Source: Ascidia mentula (Eukaryota > Chordata > Ascidiacea > Phlebobranchia > Ascidiidae). Taken from it: a stretch of 64,000 bases of DNA. The stretch lies in assembly GCA_947561715.1 (NCBI GenBank), contig OX387197.1:13699001-13763000 (forward strand). The letters are read 5' to 3'. Position 1 is the stretch's first letter, and each line of letters opens with the position of its first letter. The position numbers and the translations under genes are program-made. Below, one piece after another: positions 1 to 13,098 of this stretch. Below the pieces are notes generated by a model. It saw only the letters and a list, made by a program, of their open reading frames with translations. It made no database searches and was not told where the DNA came from.

Positions 1-677
1 TAAAATGTCGTTGTTTGCTGCAAACTAGCATGCTGTTCGCATTTTTTCTTTGCAACTGATTATCACCGATTTTGTGCGTTGTATAATGCACGTATAAAGG
101 TCTGCAAGCATTACTGATAAGTAATCTTTGGAAATTCTGATATCATTGCTCAACTGCCCAATCTACTTGAATGGTGTATTTTCTTTGTTATTAAACCCCT
201 CTTATGACAGATGTCTGATCTGTTAATGACACATTTGATAAATTGTTGAGAACTTTTTTCCGAAACTTTACTTTGGAGTTACTTTATAAGGCTTTATAAG
301 AAAGACCGTTTGTCAGTAGGGTGGCCAAGTGTTACTTATATATTGTAAATTGATGCTGCGTGTATTTACAAAGTTTGGCAGTCGCCAAAGATAGTACTTT
401 TCTCCTACATAAGTCAGTGGCGACTTTCTGATCGCCCCCGGCAACTCTAAGAGGGTGGATAATGTAGACGGTCAGCTGTGATTTTACGGACAAGCGACTG
501 TGCGAAAAGGTTTTCAATCGGTAGCATCAAAGTACCTTGTTCGGGTTTGGTATCTGCTGCAATTGTATGTTTGTTGATGACGTTTTCTACAATACTAGCA
601 AGTTTTTTAGTAGAATTGATGCCAAGCAATACAAGGAAAGCTGGTATTTTAATATCGTGGTATTTCAGTATTTAAAG
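1..677. other. 5' flank of the cytokine receptor gene
   Basis: AT-rich sequence before the signal-peptide exon at 678. Short overlapping ORFs occur on both strands but none has a recognisable motif or splice logic. It probably holds the promoter and 5' UTR of the receptor gene, but I see no clear TATA box or other element. Confidence 0.4.
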
Positions 678-3600
678 ATGAAAGTTTTAACTTGGTTGAA
701 CATTTGTGCCCTCTTTCCTTTCCTAGTGCAAATATCATCATCAGCAAAAGGTAAGTGAAACATCGAGTGGTTTTTTAAAGGCTGCTAGTAACGAGAACAT
801 CGAGTCTTTGATTATTTTTGAATTCCGCAAATATATTGTGAGAACCAGTTGAATATTATCCAAGATTACTAATTTTTGCCAATGTAGCTGCTTGTTTCGG
901 TGAAGGTTGTCTGTTGGAAGTTTCCAATTAAATGAGCGTTATGTTCGTGATAATGCAGCGTATTAAATGAATTGTTCCAGGATGGCGAAAATACCATTTC
1001 ACAGAAAAAATTACTTGCATTCCATGCGATTTAGGATTTTTCACATGTAAGGTGCTGTTAAAGATTGTAAAATTGAGCAAAGAGTGAGCGGTTTTTATAA
1101 TATGTGAAACAAATTTGGTACAGTTACATGTGAAATGTAATGTTAGGCATACTGTTTTGGTAGTTCCTGCAATTGATGGATGTCAGTATATTGATGCCGA
1201 TTCAGTCGAATGTTGGTGGACACGATTGCAAAATGATAGCACTTCGACGTACAGGTAAATTCCGTACGTTTAAATGTAAAAGCTTTCTTGCTGGGGTCGC
1301 AATATCCTATTTTTGATTGTGCAGATTATCTTACTTTCGTGAGGTTGATCCACACTATCAACGAATCCGTCGGATTTGCCAACCAACCAAAGAACATACG
1401 TACTTTGAAAATACAAAACAATACTGTACCATTAGCAACGCAACACCATTTGCTCGCTACAACTTTAGTGTTTCAGTTATGTGTGGGGAATGTGAAGACC
1501 CATCTTGCATTTGTAGTGATGGAAGCTTCTATCTTTTCGAATGCGACCCAACCAATGGTATTCTATATTCTAAACTAAACGCATAACTTAATAATTAGAT
1601 GGTATTTGGTAAGATATTCTTGTAAACTTAGTTTTACTGCGGTGCGACCCGATTATCTTAACTAATGCTAATTATTGCTATCCTTTTATTAAACTTCGAC
1701 AACATGACTAGAATACATTTAAAATTAAAGCTGGCTCCAAATATTTCTTTTAAAACTATCTCTTGCTATGGAAAAGCACTGCCTTGCCATAAATATTTTG
1801 TTTGGACGTGATTTGACAGCGAACTGTTTAGCTTCTTGGAAGCATTTTGACAAAAATAAGGAATCTTGACATATCAGAAGAAGAATAAACGTGGTGTTCA
1901 TTCTATTAGTTGAAAATTAGTATTTTTGCATTTCAAAGTTTGTTTAAAACCCTGCAAGGTTACTCTTGTGTATTGGTTTGCTTAAATTGAAAAAAAAAAG
2001 ATTTATTTATAAAACAAATTTTAAATTTTGAATAGTTTTGTTACAAACTCCACCTGACAACTTAAAACTTGAATCACCCCACAATCAACTCACGTGGCTT
2101 CCACCAAGTAAACCTCACTCAATGTTGAGTTATGTGCGCGATATTTTGACCACCGAGTACAAACTTGAATACAAAGTAATGATTGCTGGCACCCTTTCAA
2201 AAAAATCGGAATGGAAGGTAGGAAAGTAGTAATAAATTTGTGTGCACTTGTGTGATTGCAATGGTATCTTTATGTAAAATAGGTTTGGTTTATTGGAAAT
2301 TCAACAAGTTTCCATGTTCCAACATTGATATCCGGTGCACAATATGCAGCAAGAGTATCAGCAAGGTTTATTCCACTTCATGTGCCTGATTACCGAATAT
2401 GGAGTCCACCGTCAAAGATATTGACGTTTTTTGGAAATATACAATCTTCTGCACCATTAGGTAGGCTATTGGTAATTAATCACAAGCAGTTTCAAATTTA
2501 GTCGTAATTTTGCAATGCTCTGCTAAATGTCGTCAGGTATAATTTTATTTTTTGTGAATAAGTTTTTTGTTGTCGTGCTCATTAGTTTGCAATGCGTACC
2601 ATAATAGCAAGGCATGAAAGTGCATACTAATGTCGTTGTAGGTTTCTCATCATAAGAGTAGACACCTTTCGGCAAGTTTAAACTGACGTTTTCATTAAGT
2701 TATGTACTTCTCTGGTTTAGCACTGTTTAAAAAGACTGATTTTTATATTCTAAAACACACGAGCTTTCGCGAGATCCTCACGTTTCACAGGTGTAAATAA
2801 ATGTCGTTAGGTTTTTTTAGAAATGGTCACAAACATGTTATAAATATGATTTAGGTGTTTCAGAAACAACACTTGGTACCAGCAATTACGGGAACGAAAG
2901 TAAGTCATTTGTATAAAACTGCTTGCAAATGTCATTAACACAACCAATCACATGCTTTAGGTATATTACCGACCCAACCGCGTTTTGTTGGTTCTTCCGA
3001 GCAAACTTCGACATCCCACATTGCTGTGGCCGTATCTGTTTCAGCCATCTCTTTGGTTGTGCTGGCAGTTATTTTCTATAATGTCCTGTATCGACTATTA
3101 GGCTGCAATAAATCAAAGCAAATTCCCAAACCTGTTGTAATGGTTGAAATGGATACTTTGGATGGCAAAAACGTTGGGATGGTAAGATTTTCAGAAAAAG
3201 TTGTTGAATGGTTTAAATATCACAGCTACTTTTGAACCAAATCTTTTTTAACAGTACGGAAACTACGAAAATTTTGATGAAGAGGCAGAAATATATTTGT
3301 CGTCTGCATTGCTACCCGGCACACAATTATTTCGCCAAACGTCCACAGAGCCAATAAAATGTGGATTAGCTGAGACCATAATTTCCCAAGTCGAACATGA
3401 AAGTTTCCCATCAAAAAATAACATATGGAAATTATCAAAAAATAACGATTGCAGTTTGGTGGAGCAAAAAGAAAAAGAAACAAACGTGGATGTCCACAGA
3501 AATATCCTGCTTGTCCAGAATTCTTCTGAAACACATTTGGATAATTTGGAAGACATTGATAAACCCTTTCTCGAACCTTCACTACCCACTGTCCGAACAG

Positions 3601-4277
3601 TTTTGGTTCCAGCCACCAATAACTCGACTTCTGAATATGACTTTTCTGTTGAAACTCATTTCTCTGCAAGGGAAGAAATTACTTCCAATCATAGCGACGA
3701 AAACAGGTAAGTCACTTGTATTTTTAAACGATTAACTTTAAATTTGCTTTGGGGTAAATTTTACAATTGTATAACAACAAATTGCAGTTTCTATTCAACC
3801 AACATGGAATATGTGATGAGCAACGTTACATCGCCTGAGATCGAATACGTAGAAATGGAAGACCAATGTTCGTGCAGTACTTGGTCGAAACGTCGCTCTT
3901 CCAGTGGAAGCACGGAGATATTGCCAGACTACGTTAAACAAGCAAAAGGCAACCAACAGATTGAACTTTTTCTCGCTATTACATCGGAAACGAGTCATCA
4001 TGACGATCAAGTCAAATACAAAGGTTACCATTACTGTAACTGCCGTAAAGTGTTGATGAAAACCGGATCCACATTGGAAAAAGTATTGGAGGCTGTTTGT
4101 CCTACGTGTCGGAAGATGATAGACATGAAGCAAACTATACGAAAAGGGAACGAAACAATTGAAAAAGCATGTAATCAAATTTTGTTGCGTAATGACGATG
4201 ACGAAAACCGCCGAAGTTCAACATCTGATAATTCAATTGATTCAGGTTATAGCCCTGATTCCCCTATGACGCCATAG
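678..4277 (+). CDS. Class I cytokine receptor-like single-pass membrane protein (9 exons)
   Basis: Exons are 678-750, 1164-1254, 1325-1557, 2036-2217, 2283-2460, 2855-2899, 2961-3181, 3255-3706 and 3788-4277. All junctions are GT-AG and phases close on exactly 655 codons (654 aa). Residues 1-24 form a signal peptide. Cys31, nine residues, then Cys41-Trp-Trp43 matches the CX9-10CXW hallmark of the class I cytokine receptor D1 domain. A fibronectin III-like domain follows, ending in Trp233-Ser-Pro-Pro-Ser237, a degenerate WSXWS box. A transmembrane helix spans about 288-310. Ile-Pro-Lys-Pro at 322-325 could be a JAK-binding box 1. The roughly 340-residue tail has tyrosine motifs (YGNYENF), a CNC...CPTC cysteine pair and a C-terminal DSGYSPDS resembling a beta-TrCP degron. 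The family role is ligand-induced JAK/STAT signalling at the plasma membrane; ligand and subtype cannot be told. The start is the only ATG giving a signal peptide spliced in frame to exon 2. Confidence 0.72.
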
Positions 4278-5804
4278 AACCTTAAACCTTAGTAGAGTTA
4301 AAACTTTCCATTCTGTTTCGATTTTATTTTATTGTTTATCTCATTTGCTTTATTTGCACCAGAAATTGCTTGTCAGTAAAGCTCAAAATACAACTAGGCC
4401 CTTAGAAAATTAGGAATTATTTGCTTCTTGGCGAATGGTTTATCAGTGATGAAAAAAAACGATTTGTGTTTGCTTGGAATATGTTTACGAACGCAAGACC
4501 TTGCATCGAAACCTTTGCCCCAAGCAAAAATTGTGAAGTCAACCGTATCATGTTTGGTTACAATGCCCTGGGGCGCAAACCAACTTCCAGTAAAGTAAAT
4601 AGTGTTTTTATTCCCTGTTTTGCTTCGACTTTAGTGCTGTATTTTAGGCCCACATGCTATATTTCATCAGTCATTTGCGTCTTACTGTAATTGATTTTAA
4701 CCGCGTACATATATATCAAGCATCGTACATGACGATACAAGTGTTGTTATGCCGTTTACTCATGTCAAAATCAATTTTTTGAATCTCGCTTTTCAATCAT
4801 AATCCACTTGTCTCATGTTGATCATTTATAGCTAGTATTATCAGAAATAACATATTAACTTTTAGCAAGTACTTTTATCAACAAATTCAGATCTTACAAG
4901 ATGTTGGTTAAATGAAAAAACTATGTAACTTTCAACCCCTCTTTAATTTGTGTAACTACAAATCAAACATCTTGTCTGTCAACATCATCTTTGAATGGTG
5001 GGAATGAGAAGTGGGGAAAACAGTAATAACTTAACTGTTATCAATATTTTCTTTACAAGAAATATGCAGTGTTGCAGTACCAGCGTTTCAGCAATATACG
5101 GTAGGGTAAATACAATCTAAAAACTTGGCTATTTGCTTTACTGTCGACTACATCACCTCATTCATTTCTTGCATATTTAGTATTTAAAAACGTATAGCCT
5201 ACGGTAACGTGTTTGTGTGGCAGCCAAATAATGGGGCAAATAACACATCATCTCATGTATTTTTAAAGGGTTAATAGTTACTAAAAACCGAAACATTCTT
5301 CTAACCCATTTTATTATGAAAATGTCAGGTCAATTATTGAATATCTATTTTGCATATTTTATGAAGTTAGTAAAGTAAGTAATGCCAAAACACATGGGCT
5401 ATGTATTGCCAAATTTTTCGTGATATAAATTCAACTATAGGATACAGCTTTAAAAATAGTAAAATAGTAATTTATAGCAATAGGCTACGTTTCATTAAAA
5501 CTCCGATGATTCGCATGTGCCTGGCAGCGTAAGTAATAATTTAATTAGCTATTTGTAATGTAAGTACTCGCGGAAATAAGTTATAAATTATAAAAAGGAA
5601 TTTACAAATATTTTCGTTGATACAGTTAAAAGGTTGAATGGCAAATTGTTTGTACCTGAACGAGGCAAATTTTCTAAATCCAATCAGCGTCATGAGCAAC
5701 TTTGTAGTTGTTTTAATTATGATTTCGGTACCAAAATAGTTGAGGCGGGAGGTCGTTCAAACGTAATTTAATCCCAGAAAAAGACAAAACATTTCTTGGC
5801 AATT
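4278..5804. other. Intergenic, AT-rich
   Basis: This lies between the 3' end of the receptor gene and the sushi-exon relic. It presumably includes the receptor 3' UTR. I see no ORF, RNA gene, transposon end or other feature I can support. Confidence 0.5.
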
Positions 5805-6240
5805 TTATAAAGGGCATAAATACACATTTTCGTGTTTTGTACAGAAACTTTTTTCCTCAAAATTTCTGTTCATCAATTCGCGGTTAATTTCAACTTTGTT
5901 CCCGTTCACTGACATAATGTCAACAAGAAAATAAACATTTGGATTTAAAGTTTGGTTTGCATTATTCTTTGGGGGACACACATAGCCTACTTCTTTGCCA
6001 ATAACTTTTGGTTTTCTAACTCTGTACATAAACTTCGAATCGACAGTTGACCCAGCTTTGCATAAACAACTCACGATTCAAATTAAAATATTTACTTTAA
6101 TGCTCAGGTTTCATCCCACTAAACTAAATCAGGAAACAAAACTGTCATCGGAATGAATTTCTTCCATTTTCAAATATTCTGTAAACTACGGTCTTTGCTA
6201 GGAACCACTCCACAGATGAACTTGACCAGCGGTCACCAAG
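5805..6240 (-). pseudogene. Decayed duplicate of the sushi exon of the neighbouring NIDO-sushi gene
   Basis: Read on the minus strand, this stretch aligns with exon 5 (8519-8301) of the gene at 7348-11180. Shared blocks include GGAAGAAATTCATT and, further on, GGATTTAAAGTTYGGTTTGC beyond the exon's donor, so the copy includes intron sequence. In the copy the reading frame is broken by stops and small indels, and the cysteine pattern is lost. A residual 89-codon open frame (RKPKVIGKE) matches the end of the sushi exon (RTPKCIGKK). It sits downstream of the parent gene on the same strand, consistent with an old local tandem duplication. It could instead be the last part of a larger duplicated gene whose other exons have gone. 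Confidence 0.6.
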
Positions 6241-7347
6241 TTTTTTCACATATATGTGAGTATTGGCGATCGGGAGCCGGATAACTTCAAAATGGTCTTC
6301 TTATGCAAGGCATGTTTAAGCAGTAACTCCAAATTAAAAAAACAGGATCTAAACAAAATTTTAGAAACAGAAAACAACCAGAATTATCAGACAGTGCAGT
6401 GGAAAACTATATTACTTGTTTTTGGAGGACAGGCCCCATGGGCCTGAAAAACTAGCTTTGTAGGCCGAAGTTTGGTGAGGCAATGACAAATCCTCTGTGA
6501 AACCCTTTGATGATAGAAGTACTTTTGTACCAATAAAACACTTGTACATTTCAAATAAGTCAAGCTGCACTGATGAGACATGAAATGTGGAAACAGTGTC
6601 TGTGTTTGCAGCTGAAATATTGAACTTTTATCCAAGTTATTATAAATTATAAAGGAGCCACATTATTATCCAAAAGATAAGAGATGTCAAATGCGTTTTT
6701 TTAAACCTTAAAATTAAAGTTTAAGGCGCCAAACTACCTAAGGATGAGCACGAGAGTAAAACTGAAAAAAATTGTGTGATATGGCGTTTGGTGATATCTT
6801 TGAAATGATCGTAAACCGAAAACTATTTTGTTCTCAGGGTTAAAACAATGTTCCTTAACATTTAGGGCCGAAATAAAACAAATTATTTTGTGGTTGATAA
6901 TTTATTTTAAGCGAAACAATAGCACTATAATGGATACACTAATAAAATATTTGAACAAACATGCAAATAAACAATGAAATGAAACTTCCGCCGCGTACGT
7001 ATGAACCGAACTGGTGCTGAAAGCCGCAAGTACAGCAGACCCACTATAATGCGTTCTGCGCGAGAACGCGGTTAGATTATAAGCTACGTGTCAGGGCAAT
7101 GGTTTCCAGCTCGTATTCTTCCGCCGCAGCAAACTGATTTTTTGGGGTCGTACAGTTTGTCGACACAACATGCCTGCAAATACGAGATATTAATTGATTT
7201 CTTTTACATTTTTTTATAATACATTGATTGTTATTTGAAAGGAAATCCTGAAAGAAATGTCAACCCAGCTAAGGTTTTTAACAAAGAATTATTTTCAGAC
7301 TAGCATCAGCCGAAAAAATGACCAGGAATCGTTTGCTTGTTCCCATT
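6241..7347. other. 3' flank of the NIDO-sushi gene
   Basis: No coding feature is supported. A CpG-richer patch at about 7000-7150 contains a short perfect hairpin (GCGTTCT-GCGCG-AGAACGC) and has no matching gene nearby. A further 3' exon of the NIDO-sushi gene cannot be excluded. Confidence 0.4.
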
Positions 7348-10300
7348 TTATAGTTCCTTTACCTTTATCAGGCTTGAGTATGGAATTCCGTAACAATCAC
7401 CACAACATGCATCAGATTGTATATCAGGACGAAATTTTCCTGTTCTGCAAGTTGCTGGATCAAAGCGCATACGACACAAACATGCTTGCAAACATTTGTT
7501 GGTAACATCTGCCAAAACAAGCCAATGTAAATACAAAAAAATGACATGAACCTCTAATGCGATTGCTTTTATTCATACAGGAAAGATAAATTAAAATCAA
7601 TGGGTAATGTAGATATTCGGCGTTAGACGGAATCAGTTTTCCGGTTGTTATTTTTTTACCTGTAATAGTAATTGGATCTTTGTTAAATGTAAGAAGGTTG
7701 ATTTCCTTATCTAAACCGGTGGAAATTTGATCCTTCATTGTATTGTTGGTTAGTTTCCGATTCGTGTATGTTGGAATATAGGTTGTGAATTCCACTGCAA
7801 CTGTTTCACTTTTGCTGTTTCGAAAAGAATATATTTGACTGGTTTATAGGATTTGTATTTACGACGCGTGTAATATGCAGAACAAATTTCTGATGAACTT
7901 CTTCAAATTGTTACACTTACTTATCATGTATTGTGCTATTTCTTATTGAGACGATCTGGGTCAAAGTTCCGGTAATTCCGACAGCGTCAAGCAGTTTAAT
8001 CACCTGCAAAACGTAGAAGGTTTAACAGACGTTTTTGTGGACCGAACGTAGAGCAAAATTGTTGTACCGTTTCTTCAACCAAGTCAACTATTCTTGAATT
8101 TATTTCTCCTGCATCGTTAAACCAATATAAAGTTGTATCTGAAAGATTCGCCACTTCAAGAATTGTTTGAAATTGGCGAGTCGCATTTAAATCTGAAATA
8201 TAGTAAAATTTTAATATTGGAATATATGGGGATGTGAAATGCTTAAAATGTTGGGATTTAAAGTTCGGTTTGCATTTTTGGGATATTAACAATTTCTTAC
8301 CGATACATTTTGGTGTTCTAAGTTCCCAGGCAAATTCATAATAATCAGCCTCGTACAAGCAACGCACATTTTGAGATACAACATTTGGTTTAATGCTAAG
8401 CCCTTGTTGGCAAGAAAACAGCAAATAAAACTCCCATCCTAATGAATTTCTTCCAGTATTTTCAAAATAGGTTGAGTAATACCCTCGATCTGCTTTTGGA
8501 ATCAATCCGCAAGGAGAACCTTGATAAACAAAAAAGAACATGTAAACAAAGGGTGCTTGTGACGAAAAACAAAATTAAACCAGTGGTTTGCAGCCTTTTA
8601 AATCTCGTGACGCACTTCTAACAAAAGAATTTTGGGGAAACCACTTTGAGATAATTTTGCCCTGTAAAAGGTGCCTTAACCTTGCAACTGACCAATCTAT
8701 AATGAAGCATGCTACCGCGACCTTCGACAAGAGCTTCGCGGCCTACTGGTCGGGAAAACTGCATTAAATAACCTTTTTGCTGTCACAGTTAAGCATAATT
8801 TTTAACAATGAGGAAACGTAATTACTTTACAACATTTTTAAGATTGTTACACCAAAATTTGTCTGTCCTGTCAACAATCGTTTTCTTTTGACAAACAGCA
8901 ATATTGTATTTTAATGCAGGTGTATGCGACAAGATCATTTGTTTTGTTTCACGTGTTACGCAAGAAGTGCGATAATCAAAACAAATCGTATTAGCACAGA
9001 CACGTACCAAATTTTGACGAGCAACGTAAGGGATCGGTGAAGTCAAAAACATGTCGACCAATATTTCCAGGTCCGAAGAAATTCTTTGATAAGGACGAAA
9101 CCTAACAACAATAAAACTTGAATGGTTAGAACTCATGTTATTCATGGTATGCGTCCCGGTAAACAAAGCTTTCTAAAACTGTACCTTGCCCTTTAAAAAG
9201 ATATTACCAATTAGCAAACTATGTGTAAACTGATAACCCTCTCACGAATGGTGCGAACATGGTTTAAATGATTTATTATCAATACCACTAACTAAGTTCA
9301 GCATGCTTTTTAGTAGATTTATGGTAGGTTGATGTTAGTTCAAAGTTTAACGATCAACTTTCTGTAAAATAGAATACCTCAATCGTTTCAGACGCTGGAA
9401 AATGATGGTAACACAAAGCGGATTTGTCCCCGATTGCAAATACTCCAGCAGCAGCATAATTTCCGTTTGCGACTGACCACGAAATGCCATCATAATTAAA
9501 AACACCAAATGTTCGGTTGCCATCGCTTGCAACAGCCAATTGAAATGTATTTACCTGGACAAAGTGTAGAGAACCATATAAAAATGTGAAAGCAACAAAA
9601 TCCCATCCTAATCTACCCTTGTCATTTACAATTAATTTACAAACAAACAAGCCCACACAAAATCATTTACCATAGTTGAGTCATGCAATGACGACAGTTG
9701 GTCCCAAGTGACAACAAATGCGTAATTTGGAACAAAAGGAATAAGTTCTTTTTGATTTGTTGACCATTTAATATCTCTGGAGAGAGTTTGAAACAAAATG
9801 TCATCATTGTCAGTTTGGCGAAAGTAAATTTGTGCGCTGGGTCCTTGTTGAGAGAGAACAAAAAATGGAGAAACAATCACGTTGTTGGAAATAAATTTAA
9901 GTCTCCAATCTTGAACTTTGTTGTATGAAATTGATCCAAACGGGCTAACCTGCAATGTAAAACAAACTGATTAGATATTGCTGGGTATTTTTGTCTTACA
10001 GTTTTGAGGTCAAGTGACAAGATGAACCTCTATTAGTGAAGTTTATTGCAGTAGTTTGCTACCTGGAAGGCAAAACGTAGGATCATAAAATAGACGATTG
10101 GTGACACATTACCATACATTCTGATTTATGATTACGGGATGTAAATTGTTGGGCAATAAACTGTCGATTCACAATGCTTAGTTAATTTTTAACGGGATGA
10201 AAATCTTTTACGCGCACACTGAGGTACACACAGATTTGTTTTACGTTTGATTATATTTTTATATTTTTTTAGGATTATATTTTTAAGATCAATTGATTGA

Positions 10301-11180
10301 CAAAAAGGCAACAGCCTACGCAATTTACACCAGTAGCAGACGGGGGAATGTCCACCAAAATAAGGACTCGTGTTGACATCGTTTACAATTACGTAGTGTA
10401 AACATGCAAAGGTTCTGTGCGTTATTTTCCTGGCATAGGCCTATATGGGCAAAACCTTGTTGGGCGGCTAACAATATTGCAAGTCAACATGACATTTGAG
10501 GTTTCGCACACGTCCTCCGCCCTACGGTTATAAACGGGCACCCCCAACAGTTTTTCTAGTTTTGCCTGCTTTTTTTTTCCCTAAAACAGAATCAACCATG
10601 CAATACTCATATTGTCATAAATCCTGTGAGGTATATTATGATGACTTATTTAAATACAAGGATTGTTTTTTTTTGCAAAAAATGCATGTGCCCTACAGGC
10701 TGTAGTATGACTATAGCTTGTAATTTTACTGAATTTCCCTTAGATTCGGGTTCTTTATTGTCGTTATTAAATTGGTGCGAACATTTATTTGCGATCATAC
10801 CAGGTTTGCCATATTACGGGAATTATTTCGAGATTATTTGTATGCACAAATCAACATAGTAATTTTACTCAGTTGCAAGCACCAAAGATTGAATAGAACT
10901 TCAACGTAGCAGTTCCAAAACTATGTTTAGCAGCAAACATAGATCTTAAAACGACTTGAGTATGAAAGGGAATACTTACCCAAATTTTGGACAAGGTTCC
11001 ATCTCCCAGGAACGGAATAGACTGAAGTAAAATAATTTCTCGACTGTCTGTTGACCACTTTTCTAAAGTTAAACTTGTGTCGCCATGAGATAAACCGAAT
11101 GGATAGGTTTCTCCAACAATCTGATGAATTGACCCGACAGACGTAACAACAATGACTAATAATAAATATTTGTCGGTCAT
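7348..11180 (-). CDS. Secreted NIDO and sushi domain protein (8 exons)
   Basis: Exons, 5' to 3' on the minus strand, are 11180-10980, 9949-9671, 9554-9378, 9172-8851, 8519-8301, 8192-8004, 7794-7660 and 7508-7348. Phases close on 561 codons (560 aa). Residues 1-23 form a signal peptide. Residues about 25-260 form a NIDO (nidogen-like) domain, with YPFG near the start, AFVVTWDQ in the middle and NTFQLAVASDG...FGVFNYDGISW towards the end. Exon 5 is a phase 1-1 sushi/CCP domain with four cysteines and a Trp (SPCG, FSCQQG, VRC, FAWELRTPKC). Exons 6-7 may be a SEA-like domain. Exon 8 is cysteine-rich (CLQACLCRMRF, ACCGDCYG). The exon 4 donor (GGT|GTAACA) was chosen because it alone gives the phase 1 the sushi exon needs. 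Exon 8 could splice on at GTAAAG (7362) instead of ending at the TAA. NIDO-sushi proteins are extracellular adhesion or matrix proteins; the exact role is unknown. Confidence 0.7.
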
Positions 11181-13098
11181 AATTGAAAATATTTTGGATG
11201 TTTTTCAACCCTAGAAAAACATAAACAAATCAAAGATTTCCCTTTTTGGAATAACCACGGTTATATCATACAGCATGGTTGTTTAACACAAACGAATTTC
11301 AAATACTTTTCGCGTGTCACACGTTGAAAAAAGTCTTTGACGTCGATCGATGGTTCAAAGTTTACGAAACCCAGCTTTACCTTCCAAACAACTTCACTAC
11401 GATATCAACTACATTTAGTTGTAAGTCTTTCTGACAAACTTGCTGTTTTATCTTGACACCGTAGATTGATTAAAGTGCAACACAACCAGCATTTAAAACC
11501 CAACAGACACAGTATGCTTACACTTACACAATTTGTCTTTCTAAATTTTTTGATTACATAAAATTTCAAATTTTAACATAGAGATATAGTTACAATCTGC
11601 TGATTACCACTCTAAATTTCGCAAACTGGTAGATTGTTTTATGTTTTTCCCCAACCACAATCCGCAAGTTTAATGACACTATCGAGCTACTCTCAAATAG
11701 AAGCACGCGAGCTCGCTTTCATAGCCTCGAAGTCTTCAACATTGCCTCCGGCTCTATTGCAAGTTTGTACAAACATCACTTGTTAAAATGTCGAATGAAC
11801 ATTTATGGGCAATAAAGTAAAAATTTTCCTGTGAGAGTGTTCATTGCTAACTTCTTCAAAATTAGTTTTGTTACGTTTTCACTGCAGGGTTCCTATCCTA
11901 ATGCGAAATAATCCATAAGACAGCAACGAAAACAACGATTTTTTCTTCGACTTTCTAATATGTTAGTCATACGGCTGGGATAGCTTTGTGCTCTGTTACA
12001 GCAAAGTAGCTCCGAAACAAAATGTTTTCCTTATCATACAGAACACGTGTACGTTTACCCAACAAATGCAAACATAATTGCATGACATTATTTTGTTTGA
12101 TAAGTGCTGACCTGCTATTATTAATATATCAGAGCCTTGCTATCTATAACGGTAAGTTTAGAGGGCATGTTACCGACTGTTTTTCGTAGAGTAAGTAATA
12201 CATAATGCGATGCAACTTACGTGTCCACTCATACTTAACAAACTACATTTTAGATGGTAGCCAATAAACTTTATATCTGGGTGCTTACTTGTGGATTGCG
12301 AAAACCTAATTCGCCGCACACACGTTTTGCCTTTAATAACTAATGTTGTAAATTCCAGAATAAATTCGTTGGCAGGTCAAAGAGATCTCGGTCTGTGGAT
12401 CGTTTTCATGATACCTTGATCAGATGAAACAACCCACAGTTGGTATCTCACACAAGCTTGACACACGTTTATTTGAAAGTCAACGCATAACACTGGCCCT
12501 CGCTGCTTCGCAAAACCGGTTTGTGCGGTGCTGTCTGGCATGCGGTGTCATGAGTAAAAGACCAATTTGGTAAATCGTCAGCGTTCTTGGATCCAACAAT
12601 ACGTTTCAAAACGTACAAGATCTTACCCACAATATGTTAAAATAAGTTAATTATTTGTGAAGACGTCAATGGAGGCTTGCACAACTAGTATCAGGTTTCA
12701 ATTCTGAAGTGCCTGATTTGCGTATTTAGCACAAAATAGTTGCGTCGCTGCATAACAAAGTACAAATAACATGATGCTCACTTTCGCCTTTTCAATTGTA
12801 AAAGACATCTTCCTCGGTGTAACACGTTATCAGAACGTTTTATTGCAAGTAACAAGTTTATTTGTACAACTTTACAAACTGGCACTTGTTTCAAAAGTTG
12901 TATAAAGCGGGCGAGGTATGTTTTATCTTAAAAAGCTATAAATGATTGTGAAATTATTATTCAAAACAATGGAGATGACGGAATGAATGAGCAATAGAGT
13001 TGTTCATTTTTAATAAAATCATTCTAACGTTTGAATCAAATTTATGCAAAAATCCAGGCAATGCCAAACCTCAACATCGCACAAACGAAAATTTTTTG
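11181..13098. other. Intergenic region between the NIDO-sushi gene and UHRF1
   Basis: This is the 5' flank of the NIDO-sushi gene and the 3' flank of UHRF1, both transcribed on the minus strand. I see no ORF, transposon end or RNA gene in it. The NIDO-sushi promoter should lie at its left end, but no clear core element is visible. Confidence 0.45.

Noticed and set aside
10496-10859. Overlapping plus-strand ORFs inside the first intron of the NIDO-sushi gene
   Set aside because: They lie opposite a well-supported intron and show no homology or signals.
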